64,000 nucleotides of DNA from Heritagella_A intestinalis (GTDB lineage: Bacteria; Bacillota; Clostridia; Oscillospirales; Acutalibacteraceae), in the NCBI GenBank assembly GCA_904418995.1, contig CAJFQF010000001.1:62001-126000 (forward strand), written 5' to 3'. Position 1 is the first letter of the stretch. Each line of letters begins with the position of its first letter. Under the pieces are notes generated by a model. It saw nothing but the letters and a program-made list of their open reading frames with translations. It did not search any database and was not told the DNA's origin. The position numbers and the translations under genes are program-made. Below, one piece after another: positions 10,370 through 19,650 of this stretch.

Positions 10370-11797
10370 ATGCCACGAGACAACATCCTGCTCATCACCA
10401 CCGACCAGCAGCGGTTTGATACCATCAACGCCCTGGGCAACCGGAGCATCTTCACCCCCCATCTGAACTATTTGGCGGAATCCGGCATCGCCTTTACCCG
10501 GTGCTATGCCGACTGCCCCATCTGCGTGCCCAGCCGTACCACCATTATGACCGGCCAGCGGGGCTTTGAAAGCGGCGTGGTTTCCAACGTGACCCACGAA
10601 GCGGTGATGACTGCCGCCACAGAGGCCCGTACCACGTTACCGGCTATTCTGACCGATGCAGGCTATCAGACCAAAGCTATGGGAAAAATGCATTTTGAGC
10701 CGGCCCGGGCCCACTATGGCTTTGAGGAAATGACTCTGCCCCTGGATTATATGCGCCAGTATGACCACCGCCCCGGCGGCGCCCGCCCCAAACTTCACGG
10801 AGGCGAGTGCGAGGTGGAGCCGGTGATTTCCTCGGTGGATGTAAAGGACAGCATGACCCAGTGGATTACCGATGGAGCTGTGGACTTTTTGGAAACCCGT
10901 GACCCCAAGCGCCCCTTCTTCCTGTGGACCAGCTATACCAAGCCCCACCCGCCTTTTGACCCCTGCCGGGATTTCTGGGAGCTCTATGATAAGATTCCCA
11001 TGCCCGAGGCTGTCCATGGAGATTGGAGCCGGACACTGGAAGAGGTTCCCCAGGGCTTTATGGAAGGCTGCTACGAGAACACGAATATGCATTTCTTTGG
11101 GCCGGAGCAGGTTGCCGCTGTCCGCCGGGCTTATTACGCCATGATTACCCAGGTAGACTACTCTCTGGGCCGGCTGTTTGGCTGCCTGCGGGAAAACGGC
11201 CTGTTCCAGAATACCTGGATTATTTTCACGGCCGACCACGGTGAAATGTTAGGCGACCACTTTATGAGCCAGAAAAACCTGTTCTTTGAGGGTTCCGCTC
11301 ATGTGCCTCTGATTATTGTGCCGCCCCAGGGCCGCTTTGCCAACACCAACCGGAAGGTGGATGTCACTGCCGAAATTGCCGACCTATATCCCACTATTCT
11401 CTCCATGGCTGGGGTGCCAGTGCCGGCCCACGCCAAGGGGAAGAATCTGCTGAAGGAGACCGGTGAACGAGTGTTTTTTGGCAATAGCTTGAACAATCAT
11501 TTCTGTGTCATGGAAAATCGGGTAAAGCTGGTGTATTGTGCCACCGGAAACCACACCCTGCTCTTTGATTTGAACCACGACCCCATGGAGCGTCATGATT
11601 TGTCTAACGACCCGGCCTGGGCTGCGGAGAAAGAGCGCCTGTGGAAGCTGCTGCTGGACCACACGGCGGAATATACCCCGGAAGCCTTACAAGATGGGCA
11701 GTTTATCACCCGGGAAGCGCCTTCCTGCGCTGCCGACGTGAAAAATCATTGGTTCGGGTTCCATTATCACGACTATTCGGTGGATACCTTCCACTAA
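10370..11797 (+). CDS. Sulfatase family protein (formylglycine-dependent type)
   Basis: A 475-aa alkaline-phosphatase-superfamily sulfatase. The signature CVPSRTTIMTGQ contains Cys52 in a CxPSR context, the residue converted to formylglycine by anSME or FGE-type enzymes. The early metal-binding pair is TTDQQR (DDQ-type) and the later site is FTADHGEMLGDH. There is no signal peptide, so it is likely cytoplasmic and acts on imported sulfated sugars or small sulfate esters. AAAGGAGG at 10355-10362 sets the ATG at 10370; the upstream ATG at 10325 has no binding site. The next phosphodiesterase-like gene starts 20 bp downstream. No maturase gene is present in this window. Confidence 0.85.
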   Translation: MPRDNILLITTDQQRFDTINALGNRSIFTPHLNYLAESGIAFTRCYADCPICVPSRTTIMTGQRGFESGVVSNVTHEAVMTAATEARTTLPAILTDAGYQTKAMGKMHFEPARAHYGFEEMTLPLDYMRQYDHRPGGARPKLHGGECEVEPVISSVDVKDSMTQWITDGAVDFLETRDPKRPFFLWTSYTKPHPPFDPCRDFWELYDKIPMPEAVHGDWSRTLEEVPQGFMEGCYENTNMHFFGPEQVAAVRRAYYAMITQVDYSLGRLFGCLRENGLFQNTWIIFTADHGEMLGDHFMSQKNLFFEGSAHVPLIIVPPQGRFANTNRKVDVTAEIADLYPTILSMAGVPVPAHAKGKNLLKETGERVFFGNSLNNHFCVMENRVKLVYCATGNHTLLFDLNHDPMERHDLSNDPAWAAEKERLWKLLLDHTAEYTPEALQDGQFITREAPSCAADVKNHWFGFHYHDYSVDTFH

Positions 11798-11816
11798 GAG
11801 CTGGGAGGAAGAAAAT

Positions 11817-12608
11817 ATGGCAAGCAAAGCAGTATTGATTCTCATTGACGGAATGCGTCCGGACGGGGTGCAGCGGTGCGGGGAGGCGTTTCCCAAAGAG
11901 CTGGTCCGGGAGGGAAGCGTTTGCTTTCAGGGCCGCACGGTAATGCCCTCTATTACCCTGCCATGCCATGCTTCCCTGTTTTTCAGCGTGGACCCGGAGC
12001 GTCACGGCATTCTCACCAACGAGTGGCGTCCCATGGCCCGGCCCATTGACAGCCTGGGGGATGTGACGGCCCGGTATTTCAAGCGCGCCGCCATGTTTTA
12101 CAACTGGGAGCCCCTGCGGGATTTAAACCGGCCGGGGAGCCTCTGCTACAGCCATTTTCAGACCCTGGACCTGCCCTGGGAAAAGATTTTGGAAAGTGAG
12201 CGGAACATGACCCGACTGGCGGTGGACTATCTGCAAAAAGAGGAACCGGATTTTCTCTTCCTGTATCTGGGCGGCGTGGACAACACCGGCCACCAGTTTG
12301 GCTGGATGACGGACAAGTACCTGAGGGCCCTGGCCAACGCCTGGCAGTGCGTCAAGCAGGTAAAGGAATCCCTGCCCCAGGGGTATCACTTGGTTGTCAC
12401 CGCTGACCACGGCGGCCATGACCGCGACCACGGTCTGGACATTCCCGAGGACATGACCATCCCGCTGTTTTTCTGGGGACCTGCTTTCGCTCCGGGAAAG
12501 GAGCTGGAGAATGTGAGCATCAAGGATATCGCCCCCACTATCGCATATCTGATGGGAATGCGATGTCCGCCCCAATGGGAAGGCCGAAACGTACTGCAAG
12601 ACCAATGA
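11817..12608 (+). CDS. Alkaline-phosphatase-superfamily phosphodiesterase/pyrophosphatase-like protein
   Basis: A 263-aa protein of the type I phosphodiesterase/nucleotide pyrophosphatase branch. Metal and nucleophile positions are visible in the expected order: LILIDGMRPD (Asp), MPSITLPCH (Thr nucleophile region), GGVDNTGHQFGW (Asp and His) and TADHGGHDRDHG (Asp, His, His). It is shorter than secreted ENPP enzymes and has no signal peptide, so it is a compact cytoplasmic form. It sits 20 bp after the sulfatase with GGGAGGA before its ATG, so the two are almost certainly co-transcribed. They may share a substrate carrying sulfate and phosphate esters, which is inference. Confidence 0.75.
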   Translation: MASKAVLILIDGMRPDGVQRCGEAFPKELVREGSVCFQGRTVMPSITLPCHASLFFSVDPERHGILTNEWRPMARPIDSLGDVTARYFKRAAMFYNWEPLRDLNRPGSLCYSHFQTLDLPWEKILESERNMTRLAVDYLQKEEPDFLFLYLGGVDNTGHQFGWMTDKYLRALANAWQCVKQVKESLPQGYHLVVTADHGGHDRDHGLDIPEDMTIPLFFWGPAFAPGKELENVSIKDIAPTIAYLMGMRCPPQWEGRNVLQDQ

Positions 12609-12620
12609 CCCATAAAAAAT

Positions 12621-12666
12621 AAAAATTCCGCTGACTGGCAGTTTGCTCCGGTCAGCGGAATTTTTT
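12621..12666. terminator. Bidirectional terminator between the phosphodiesterase gene and trpA
   Basis: AAAAATTCCGCTGACTGG (12621-12638) pairs with CCGGTCAGCGGAATTTTT (12648-12665). T-runs on both sides let it stop both convergent transcripts, including the end of the trp operon. Confidence 0.85.
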
Positions 12667-12690
12667 ATGATATGGATTGCCGAATCCTGA

Positions 12691-13461
12691 TTAAGAAATC
12701 GCTTCCTTCATGGACTTCACGTATTCCCCGATATAGGGCGGGGCCTGGGTGCCGTATTTCTCCAGAATCTTGATAATGGCGGAACCCACAATCACGCCGT
12801 CAGAGAGGCCGGCCATCTGCCGGGCCTGCTCCGGGGTGGAGATGCCAAAGCCAATGGCGCAGGGAATCTGGGTGTTCTGCCGCACCACCTCCACAATGGA
12901 AGCCAGGTCGGTGCGGATTTCCTCCCGGGTGCCGGTGACCCCCAGGCTGGAAACAATGTAGAGGAAGCCCTCGGCCTCCCGGGCAATCATGGCAACACGG
13001 TTGTGAGAAGTGGGGGCAATGAGGGAGATCAGGTCTATGCCGTATTGACGGCACTGGGGCAGGAATTCCTCTTTTTCCTCATAGGGGACGTCCGGCAGAA
13101 TGAGCCCGTCTATGCCGATGTCCCGGCAGGTGGAGAGAAAGCGCTCTGCGCCGTAGGAGAAGACCACGTTGGCATAGGTCATAAACACCAGGGGGATGGT
13201 CACATCCCGGCGCAGCTCCCGCACCAGGTCGAAGATTTTGTCGGTGGTCACGCCGCCCTGCAGAGCCCGGATGTTGGCCCCCTGAATGACCGGCCCTTCG
13301 GCAGTGGGGTCGGAGAAGGGAATCCCCAGCTCAATCAGGTCGGCGCCGTTGGCCGCAGCGGCCCGGACGGCAGCGGCGGTGGTTTCCAAATCGGGGTCGC
13401 CGCAGGTGATGAAGGCGATAAAGGCCTTTCCGTTTTCAAATGCACGGCAAATGTTACTCAT
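12691..13461 (-). CDS. trpA: Tryptophan synthase alpha subunit
   Basis: A 256-aa TIM-barrel subunit that cleaves indole-3-glycerol phosphate to indole and glyceraldehyde-3-phosphate in the alpha2beta2 complex with TrpB. The catalytic Glu is Glu44 in LIELGIPFSDP. The position of E. coli Asp60 is Glu here (TAEGPVIQ), a variant I believe is seen in other Firmicutes. The ATG at 13461 overlaps the trpB stop by 8 bp, with GGAGG just upstream, which fits coupled translation. It is the last gene of the operon, before a bidirectional terminator. Confidence 0.96.
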   Translation of the reverse strand: MSNICRAFENGKAFIAFITCGDPDLETTAAAVRAAAANGADLIELGIPFSDPTAEGPVIQGANIRALQGGVTTDKIFDLVRELRRDVTIPLVFMTYANVVFSYGAERFLSTCRDIGIDGLILPDVPYEEKEEFLPQCRQYGIDLISLIAPTSHNRVAMIAREAEGFLYIVSSLGVTGTREEIRTDLASIVEVVRQNTQIPCAIGFGISTPEQARQMAGLSDGVIVGSAIIKILEKYGTQAPPYIGEYVKSMKEAIS

Positions 13462-14644
13462 GGAGATCCTCCCCTCTGTAGCGGGCAATGGCGGCACAGT
13501 CCTTGTCTCCCCGGCCGGAGAGCGTGATGACGATAATTTGCTCTTTGTCCATAGCGGGCGCAATTTTCATGGCGTGGGCCACTGCATGGGCCGATTCAAT
13601 GGCCGGGATAATGCCCTCCGTGCGGGCCAGATATTCAAAGGCGTTGACCGCTTCGTCGTCGGTGACAGGCACATACTCCGCACGGCCCATGTCGTGGAGC
13701 TGGGCGTGCTCCGGGCCCACACCGGGATAATCCAGTCCGGCGGAAATGGAGTATACCGGGGCAATCTGGCCGTATTGGTCCTGACAGAAATAGGACTTCA
13801 TGCCGTGGAAAATGCCCACCCGGCCGGTGTTAACCGTGGCGGCGGTTTCAAAGGTGTCGATGCCCCGTCCGGCGGCCTCACAGCCGATCAGCCGGACGCC
13901 CGGGTCGTTGATAAAGTGGTAGAAGCTGCCGATGGCGTTGGAGCCGCCGCCCACGCAGGCCACCACCGCATCGGGAAGCCGGCCCTCTTTTTCCAGCATC
14001 TGCTCTTTGATTTCCCTGGAAATCACCGCCTGGAAGTCCCGGACAATGGTGGGGAAGGGATGAGGGCCCATGACGGAGCCCAGGCAGTAGTGGGTGTCGT
14101 CAATGCGGGAAGTCCATTCCCGCATGGCTTCGGAAACCGCGTCCTTTAACGTGGCGGTTCCGGTGGTTACAGGCACCACTTCAGCCCCCAGCAGCCGCAT
14201 CCGATAGACGTTAAGGGCCTGCCGCTGGGTGTCCTCTTTGCCCATAAAGACCACGCACTCCATGCCCATGAGAGCGGCGGCGGTGGCGGTGGCCACGCCG
14301 TGCTGTCCGGCGCCGGTTTCGGCAATGAGGCGGGTTTTGCCCATCTTCTTGGCCAGAAGGGCCTGGCCCAGCACATTGTTGATTTTGTGGGCGCCGGTGT
14401 GGTTCAAATCTTCCCGCTTGAGATAGATTTTTGCGCCGCCCAGGTCGGCGGTCATTTTGGCGGCATAATAGAGCCGGGAGGGCCGGCCGGCGTATTCGTT
14501 GAGGAGCTCTTCCAGCTCCCGGTTGAATTCCGGGTCGTCTTTATAGTGGTTATAGGCTTGCTCCAATTCGATAACGGCGTTCATCAGCGTTTCGGGGATA
14601 TACTGCCCCCCGTAAATGCCGAAGCGCCCATTTGGGTTGGTCAT
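13454..14644 (-). CDS. trpB: Tryptophan synthase beta subunit
   Basis: A 396-aa PLP enzyme that joins indole and serine to form tryptophan. Lys87 in NHTGAHKINN is the PLP Schiff-base lysine, and the Gly-rich phosphate loop CVGGGSNAIG is present. This is the TrpB1 type that pairs with TrpA. The ATG at 14644 is chosen because GGAAAGGAAG lies just before it; an ATG six codons upstream (14662) has no good site. The gap to trpF is 39 bp. Confidence 0.97.
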   Translation of the reverse strand: MTNPNGRFGIYGGQYIPETLMNAVIELEQAYNHYKDDPEFNRELEELLNEYAGRPSRLYYAAKMTADLGGAKIYLKREDLNHTGAHKINNVLGQALLAKKMGKTRLIAETGAGQHGVATATAAALMGMECVVFMGKEDTQRQALNVYRMRLLGAEVVPVTTGTATLKDAVSEAMREWTSRIDDTHYCLGSVMGPHPFPTIVRDFQAVISREIKEQMLEKEGRLPDAVVACVGGGSNAIGSFYHFINDPGVRLIGCEAAGRGIDTFETAATVNTGRVGIFHGMKSYFCQDQYGQIAPVYSISAGLDYPGVGPEHAQLHDMGRAEYVPVTDDEAVNAFEYLARTEGIIPAIESAHAVAHAMKIAPAMDKEQIIVITLSGRGDKDCAAIARYRGEDLHE

Positions 14645-14683
14645 GGGAATCTTCCTTTCCAAATTAGGATCTTTTTTATTGTA

Positions 14684-15313
14684 TCACAATGGCGGCTTTC
14701 GGGAAAGCTTCCGCACCGCCTCCACCGCCCGGACGAAGGCTTCCATTTTGGCGGGGTCTTTTTGGCCTTGGGTCTCAATGCCGGAGCTCACGTCCACCCC
14801 ATAGGGATCCAGCCGCTCCAGGGCAGTAATGACGGTTTCCGCATCCAAACCGCCGGCCAAAAAATAGGGGCGGGAGATGGCTTCCAGCAAACGCCAGTCA
14901 AAGGCGGCGCCTGTGCCCCCGGGGCCGGAATCCAACAGAATCAAATCCGCCGGGCTTTCCTGGGCCAGGGCGGCGTCTTGGGGTGTGTGGAGGGAAAAGG
15001 CCTTGATTACCGGCCTGCCTGCGGCCTTTTGAAGGAACCGGATTTCTTTCTCCCCCTCCCTTCCGTGGAGCTGGGGAATATCGATGACCCCCTGTTCCAG
15101 CAGGGAAAGGATGGTTTCCGGGTTCTCATCCACAAAGACCCCCACCGCCTGAATGGAGGGGTCCAGCTGCTGTTTCAGCTCCGCCGCCTGCTTTGGAGAA
15201 ACATACCGCCGGCTTTTGGGGGCAAAGACAAAGCCCACATAGTCCGGGTGCAGCCGGTTGGCGGCGTCGATGTCCTGGGGCCGGGAGAGGCCGCAGAGCT
15301 TGATGCAAATCAT
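14684..15313 (-). CDS. trpF: Phosphoribosylanthranilate isomerase
   Basis: A 209-aa TIM-barrel isomerase for the third step after anthranilate, an Amadori rearrangement. The start KLCGLSRPQD contains the catalytic Cys, and DSGPGGTGAAFDW contains the phosphate-binding loop (the family's catalytic Asp is the first residue here). GVDVSSGIE is the second phosphate site. Its ATG overlaps the trpC stop by 4 bp (ATGA), a sign of translational coupling. Confidence 0.95.
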   Translation of the reverse strand: MICIKLCGLSRPQDIDAANRLHPDYVGFVFAPKSRRYVSPKQAAELKQQLDPSIQAVGVFVDENPETILSLLEQGVIDIPQLHGREGEKEIRFLQKAAGRPVIKAFSLHTPQDAALAQESPADLILLDSGPGGTGAAFDWRLLEAISRPYFLAGGLDAETVITALERLDPYGVDVSSGIETQGQKDPAKMEAFVRAVEAVRKLSRKPPL

Positions 15314-16092
15314 AAGGCGCCCCGCAGCCGGGCCAGCGCCGATTTTTTGTCAGGGGCCCGCATGAGGGTTTCCCCGATGAGCACCCCGTCCGCTCCCATA
15401 TCCCGGAGAGCGGCAATGTCTTCCGGCGTCTTTACGCCGCTTTCCGAGATAAAGAGCACGTTTGGGGGAATCATCCCACGGAGGCGGCGGCTGTTTTCCG
15501 GGTCTACGGAGAAATCCTTGAGATTCCGGTTGTTGACGCCTACCATCCGGGCCCCGGCCTTCAGGGCGGCGTTCCCCTCTTCTTCGTCATGGATTTCCAC
15601 CAGAGCGGAAAGACCCAGTTCATCGCAGATTTGCATAAATTCCCGCAGAATCTCTTCCGGCAGCAGGGAGCAGATGAGGAGTACCGCACTGGCCCCTAAG
15701 AGCTTTGCCTCATAGAGCATGTATTCGTCTACGGTGAAGTCCTTCCGCAGGCAGGGCAGGGAGACGGCCCGGGCGATTTCTTCCAGATACGCATCGCTGC
15801 CCAAAAACCACTTGGGCTCGGTGAGCACCGAGAGGCAGTCCGCCCCGGCGGCCTCATATTCCCGGGCAATTTCCACATAGGGGAAATCCGGCGCAATGAG
15901 CCCCTTGGAAGGAGAGGCTTTTTTGCATTCGCAGATAAAGGACATTCCCGGCTTTGCCAGGGCCTTTTCAAAGGCAAACTCCCCTTTGGGCTGCGCCAGG
16001 GCCTGCCGCCGGATTTTCGAAAGGGGGAGGGCTTCCTTGGCCCGCTGTACCCGCTCCCTGGCATAGCCGGCCAGTTGGTCTAAAATTGTCAT
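15310..16092 (-). CDS. trpC: Indole-3-glycerol phosphate synthase
   Basis: A 260-aa single-function IGPS TIM barrel that closes the indole ring. Family landmarks are FICECKKASPSKG (two catalytic/substrate Lys), LRKDF (general acid Lys), VNNRNL and FISESGV. trpC and trpF are separate genes here, unlike the fused E. coli form. GGGGAGGA precedes the ATG and the gap to trpD is 4 bp. Confidence 0.96.
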   Translation of the reverse strand: MTILDQLAGYARERVQRAKEALPLSKIRRQALAQPKGEFAFEKALAKPGMSFICECKKASPSKGLIAPDFPYVEIAREYEAAGADCLSVLTEPKWFLGSDAYLEEIARAVSLPCLRKDFTVDEYMLYEAKLLGASAVLLICSLLPEEILREFMQICDELGLSALVEIHDEEEGNAALKAGARMVGVNNRNLKDFSVDPENSRRLRGMIPPNVLFISESGVKTPEDIAALRDMGADGVLIGETLMRAPDKKSALARLRGAL

Positions 16093-16096
16093 TTAC

Positions 16097-17122
16097 TTAT
16101 TCCTCCCCTGTATTGCTTTGGGCGATGAGCTGCCGCAGCGTTTCCATGGCTTTTCCGGAGTCGATGAGCGCCCCGGCCAGAGCCACGCCCTCCTTCATAG
16201 TGGGGGCCTTTTGGGCGATATACAGAGCCGCTCCGGCGTTGAGAAGCACGGCGTTACGGCGGTGGCCCTTTTCTCCCTGCAAAACGCCGATGGTCAGGGC
16301 CGCGTTTTCCTGGGGGGTGCCGCCCCGCAGGTCGTCCCGGGTGCAGCGGGCAAAGCCGAATTCCTCCGGGGTAATGGTGTAGGCCTTAAACCAGCCGTTT
16401 TGGAATTCACAGACAGTCGTGGGGGCGCTGAGGGAGATTTCATCCAGCTTATCCTGGCCGTAGACCACCATGCCCCGGCGAACCCCCAGATTGATGAGCA
16501 CCTGGGCCAAAGGCTGCACCAGATATTCGTCGTAGACCCCCAGCAGCTGCATGGTGGGCTTGGCGGGATTGGTCAGGGGCCCGAGGATGTTGAACACAGT
16601 CCGGAAACCCAGCTCTTTGCGGATGGCCCCCACGTATTTCATGGAGGTGTGGTACTTCTGGGCGAAGAAGAAACACATGCCCACGTTTTCCAGCAGCTTG
16701 CGGCACAGGGTCGGGTCCTGCTGGATGTTGACCCCCAGGGCCTCCAAGCAGTCCGCAGTGCCGCACTGGGAAGAGGCGGCCCGATTGCCGTGCTTGGCCA
16801 CCTTGACGCCCCCTGCCGCCGCTACCAAAGCGGCTGTGGTGGAGATGTTGAAGCTGTGCGCGCCGTCTCCGCCGGTTCCCACAACTTCCAGCACATCCAG
16901 GCCCGTATCCACCTGGATGGCGTGGGCCCGCATAGCGGCGGCGCAGCCGGCAATTTCGTCGGTGGTTTCGGCCCGGGCGCTCTTAGTGGAGAGGGCGGCC
17001 AAAAACGCGGCATTCTGGGTAGGGGAGGTTTCCCCGCTCATGATTTCGTTCATCACCGCATAGGCCTCGTCGTAGGTCAAATCCTGCTTGTTGACAATCT
17101 TTACAATGGCTTCTTTAATCAT
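16097..17122 (-). CDS. trpD: Anthranilate phosphoribosyltransferase
   Basis: A 341-aa enzyme that transfers phosphoribose from PRPP to anthranilate. The PRPP loop VGTGGDGAHSFNIS, the KHGNRAASSQCG motif and the NILGPLTNP segment are all present. It is a stand-alone TrpD, not fused to the TrpG amidotransferase as in enterics. GGAGGAACCCACC precedes the ATG. There are 13 bp between trpG and trpD. Confidence 0.97.
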   Translation of the reverse strand: MIKEAIVKIVNKQDLTYDEAYAVMNEIMSGETSPTQNAAFLAALSTKSARAETTDEIAGCAAAMRAHAIQVDTGLDVLEVVGTGGDGAHSFNISTTAALVAAAGGVKVAKHGNRAASSQCGTADCLEALGVNIQQDPTLCRKLLENVGMCFFFAQKYHTSMKYVGAIRKELGFRTVFNILGPLTNPAKPTMQLLGVYDEYLVQPLAQVLINLGVRRGMVVYGQDKLDEISLSAPTTVCEFQNGWFKAYTITPEEFGFARCTRDDLRGGTPQENAALTIGVLQGEKGHRRNAVLLNAGAALYIAQKAPTMKEGVALAGALIDSGKAMETLRQLIAQSNTGEE

Positions 17123-17135
17123 GGTGGGTTCCTCC

Positions 17136-17705
17136 TTACTGTAAATGGATGAAATTCCGGAGCATGGCCTTGCCGTCCGGGGTCATAATGGATTCCGGGT
17201 GGAACTGCACCCCGTAAATGGGGTACTCCCGGTGCTGTACTGCCATCACCTCGCCGTCGTCGGCAACGGCGGTGACCAGAAGCTCTGGGGGCAGCGTCTC
17301 CTTGTCTACGGCCAGGGAGTGATACCGGGCCACCGGGGCAGTTTCTGGGCAGCCCTGAAACAGGGGACAGTCTTTCGAAAAATGCACCTGGGACTGTTTC
17401 CCGTGCATGAGCTTTTTCGCATAGGTGACCGTTGCGCCAAAGGCCTGGCAGATGGCCTGATGGCCCAGGCAGACTCCCAAAAGGGGAATCTCCTTCCCCA
17501 GCTGTTTTGCGGCTTCTACAATACAGCCGGCGTCTTCCGGGCGGCCGGGGCCCGGAGAGAGGATGATTCTGCTGGGTGCCAGGGCCCGCATCTCCTCTAC
17601 CGTCATTTCGTCATTGCGGATGACCCGGATGTCCGGCTGGATTTCCCCGATGAGCTGGTACAGGTTGTAGGAAAAGCTGTCATAGTTGTCGATGAGCAAA
17701 ATCAT
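17136..17705 (-). CDS. trpG: Anthranilate synthase glutamine amidotransferase subunit
   Basis: A 189-aa class I glutamine amidotransferase that supplies ammonia to TrpE. The nucleophile is Cys79 in LLGVCLGHQAI; the His and Glu of the triad are in GVQFHPESIM. The oxyanion segment is SPGPGRPEDAG. The ATG overlaps the trpE stop by 4 bp. It may also serve 4-amino-4-deoxychorismate synthesis as a shared subunit, as in some Bacillus; no pabA or pabB is seen here. Confidence 0.95.
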   Translation of the reverse strand: MILLIDNYDSFSYNLYQLIGEIQPDIRVIRNDEMTVEEMRALAPSRIILSPGPGRPEDAGCIVEAAKQLGKEIPLLGVCLGHQAICQAFGATVTYAKKLMHGKQSQVHFSKDCPLFQGCPETAPVARYHSLAVDKETLPPELLVTAVADDGEVMAVQHREYPIYGVQFHPESIMTPDGKAMLRNFIHLQ

Positions 17706-19168
17706 AAGTCCGCCTCCTCTGCCCGCTTCAGGGCCGTGACCACAGCCTGGGCCTTGTTGATGCATTCCTGATATTCCGTTTCCGGGACAGAATCCGCCAC
17801 AATGCCGGCGCCGCTGCGCACAAATACCCGGCCGTTTTTCTGGTAGGCAATGCGGATGGCAATGCAGGTGTCCATGTTCCCGGTAAAGTCGATATAGCCG
17901 ATAGCGCCGCCGTAAATGCCCCGCTTGTTGTTTTCCAGTTCCCCAATCAGCTGGCAGGCCCGGATTTTCGGCGCGCCGGATAGGGTACCGGCAGGAAGCA
18001 CTGCGCTGATGGCGTCCAGTGCGTCCAGGCCCTCCCGGAGCTCTCCCCGCACAGTGGAGCCGATGTGCATCACGTGGGAATAGCGCTCGATACAGTGGAA
18101 CCTTTCCACGGAAACCGAGCCGAACTCGCTGACTTTCCCCAAGTCGTTGCGGCCCAAATCCACCAGCATATTGTGCTCGGCCAGCTCCTTTTCGTCGGCC
18201 AGAAGGGCCTCTTCCAGGGCTTTGTCCTCGGCCGGCGTTTTGCCCCGGGGCCGGGTGCCTGCCAGGGGGAAGGTGTGGAGCACGCCGTTTTCCAGCTTCA
18301 CCAGGGTTTCCGGGGAGGCCCCGGCCACCTCTACATCGGTGCCGGACAGGTAGAACATATAGGGAGAGGGGTTCATGGTGCGCAGGATGCGATAGGTGTT
18401 GAACAGGCTGCCGGAGAAGGGGGCTTCCAGCCGGTTGGACAGGACAATCTGAAAAATGTCCCCTTCCCGGATGTGGTGCTTGGCCTTCTCCACCATGCTG
18501 CAAAAGGTGTCTTTGTCGAAAAGCGGGGTGATTTCCCCGGTGAGATGGCCGCCGGGCTCCTGCTTTTTCTCCCCAGTGCGCAGCAGGCGACAGAGCTGTT
18601 CCAGCTCCAAAACGGCTTTCCGATAACCGGTTTCCGGGTCTTCCAGGGGCATATTCACCATGAGGATCATCTGCTGGCGGAAGTGGTCGAAAGCAATGAC
18701 CTTGTCAAAGAGCATCAAGTCCAGGTCTTGGAAGGCCTCGCTGTCCGGTACGGCATTGCGCACAGAGGGCTCGCTGTAGCCCAGGTAATCATAGGAGAAG
18801 TATCCCACCAGCCCGCCGGTAAAGGAGGGCAGCCCTTCCAGCCGGGGGCTTTTGTAGTCGGCCAGAACCTGCCGGATAGCATCGGCGGGGGTTTCTGTGT
18901 GGAATTTCACATTGCCCACCTTCATTTCGCCGCCCCGGCAGGTGATTTCCAGTTTAGGGTCAAAACCCAAGAAGGTGTAGCGGCCCCAGGTTTCCTTTTC
19001 CGCCACAGATTCCAGCAGGAAGCAGTGGTTGGAAACGTTTTTTAAAATCCGCATGGCCTCAATGGGGGTGCAGAAGTCGGATAAAATCTTGCAGCTTACC
19101 GGCAGGACCTTGTAGTCCTGGGTGGAAGCGATGGCCTTTACTTCCTGCAAACTGGGAGAAATTTTCAT
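17702..19168 (-). CDS. trpE: Anthranilate synthase component I
   Basis: A 488-aa chorismate-utilising enzyme that makes anthranilate with TrpG. The C-terminal catalytic half contains RTMNPSPYMFYL, AGTRPRGKTPAEDK and GTLSGAPKIRACQ. The N-terminal LLES near residue 40 is the tryptophan feedback-binding motif, so allosteric control is likely. AGGAGG lies 8-14 nt before the ATG at 19168; the longer frame upstream runs through the T-box leader and is not coding. It is the first gene of trpEGDCFBA. Confidence 0.97.
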   Translation of the reverse strand: MKISPSLQEVKAIASTQDYKVLPVSCKILSDFCTPIEAMRILKNVSNHCFLLESVAEKETWGRYTFLGFDPKLEITCRGGEMKVGNVKFHTETPADAIRQVLADYKSPRLEGLPSFTGGLVGYFSYDYLGYSEPSVRNAVPDSEAFQDLDLMLFDKVIAFDHFRQQMILMVNMPLEDPETGYRKAVLELEQLCRLLRTGEKKQEPGGHLTGEITPLFDKDTFCSMVEKAKHHIREGDIFQIVLSNRLEAPFSGSLFNTYRILRTMNPSPYMFYLSGTDVEVAGASPETLVKLENGVLHTFPLAGTRPRGKTPAEDKALEEALLADEKELAEHNMLVDLGRNDLGKVSEFGSVSVERFHCIERYSHVMHIGSTVRGELREGLDALDAISAVLPAGTLSGAPKIRACQLIGELENNKRGIYGGAIGYIDFTGNMDTCIAIRIAYQKNGRVFVRSGAGIVADSVPETEYQECINKAQAVVTALKRAEEADL

Positions 19169-19221
19169 AGCGGTACCTCCTGGAAAAAGAAAAGCTCCTC
19201 TGACGTTCTGCCAAAGGAGCA

Positions 19222-19510
19222 AACAAAAACGTCCTTGACAGAACCTTCTTCTGTCAAGGACGAATAAATTCAAATTTATCCGCGGTGCCACCTTGCATTC
19301 ACGGGAACCCCCGTGCCCTTTAGCGGGATACCAACATATCCCCGGCAACTGACGTATGCCCACACGTTGCAGAATACTCTGGAAAGCAGGCTTTCCATTT
19401 GACTGCACCCTCAGCGGTCCATTTGACAACTTGTTTCTTACCCGATTCTCAGCAGCGCGGGCTCTCTGTAAAGGCATCATTGCCGTTATCTCCGCCTCAA
19501 CGGTTTATCT
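19222..19510 (-). promoter_or_regulatory. Tryptophan T-box leader of the trp operon
   Basis: The T-box core AAGGTGGCACCGCGG (reading minus, about 19286-19271) pairs with the uncharged tRNA end. The terminator stem CGTCCTTGACAGAA (19262-19249) / TTCTGTCAAGGACG (19243-19230) is followed by a U-run. In Stem I an AGAGAG segment near 19465 and the string AAA-UGG-ACC-GCUGAG place the specifier codon UGG (Trp) at 19421-19419. Uncharged tRNA(Trp) should stabilise the antiterminator and turn on trpEGDCFBA. Confidence 0.93.
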
Positions 19511-19516
19511 GGGTAA

Positions 19517-19545
19517 AGTATAGCGCGGTCTTTTGGATTTGTCAA
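19517..19545 (-). promoter_or_regulatory. trp operon promoter
   Basis: On the minus strand TTGACA (19545-19540), 17 bp, TATACT (19522-19517). It is a strong sigma-A promoter directly ahead of the T-box. Confidence 0.9.
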
Positions 19546-19650
19546 TCATAAATTTCTCAAAAAGCCAGAGAAGCCCATGGGGAGAGCAAAAGCCATGCGC
19601 CGAAAAGATGCAGAATATAGCGGTTCCAGCTGGAAAAGGGCTGCGAACGC

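Noticed and set aside
16118..17152. 344-codon plus frame opposite trpD
   Set aside because: Shadow of trpD within a complete trp operon.
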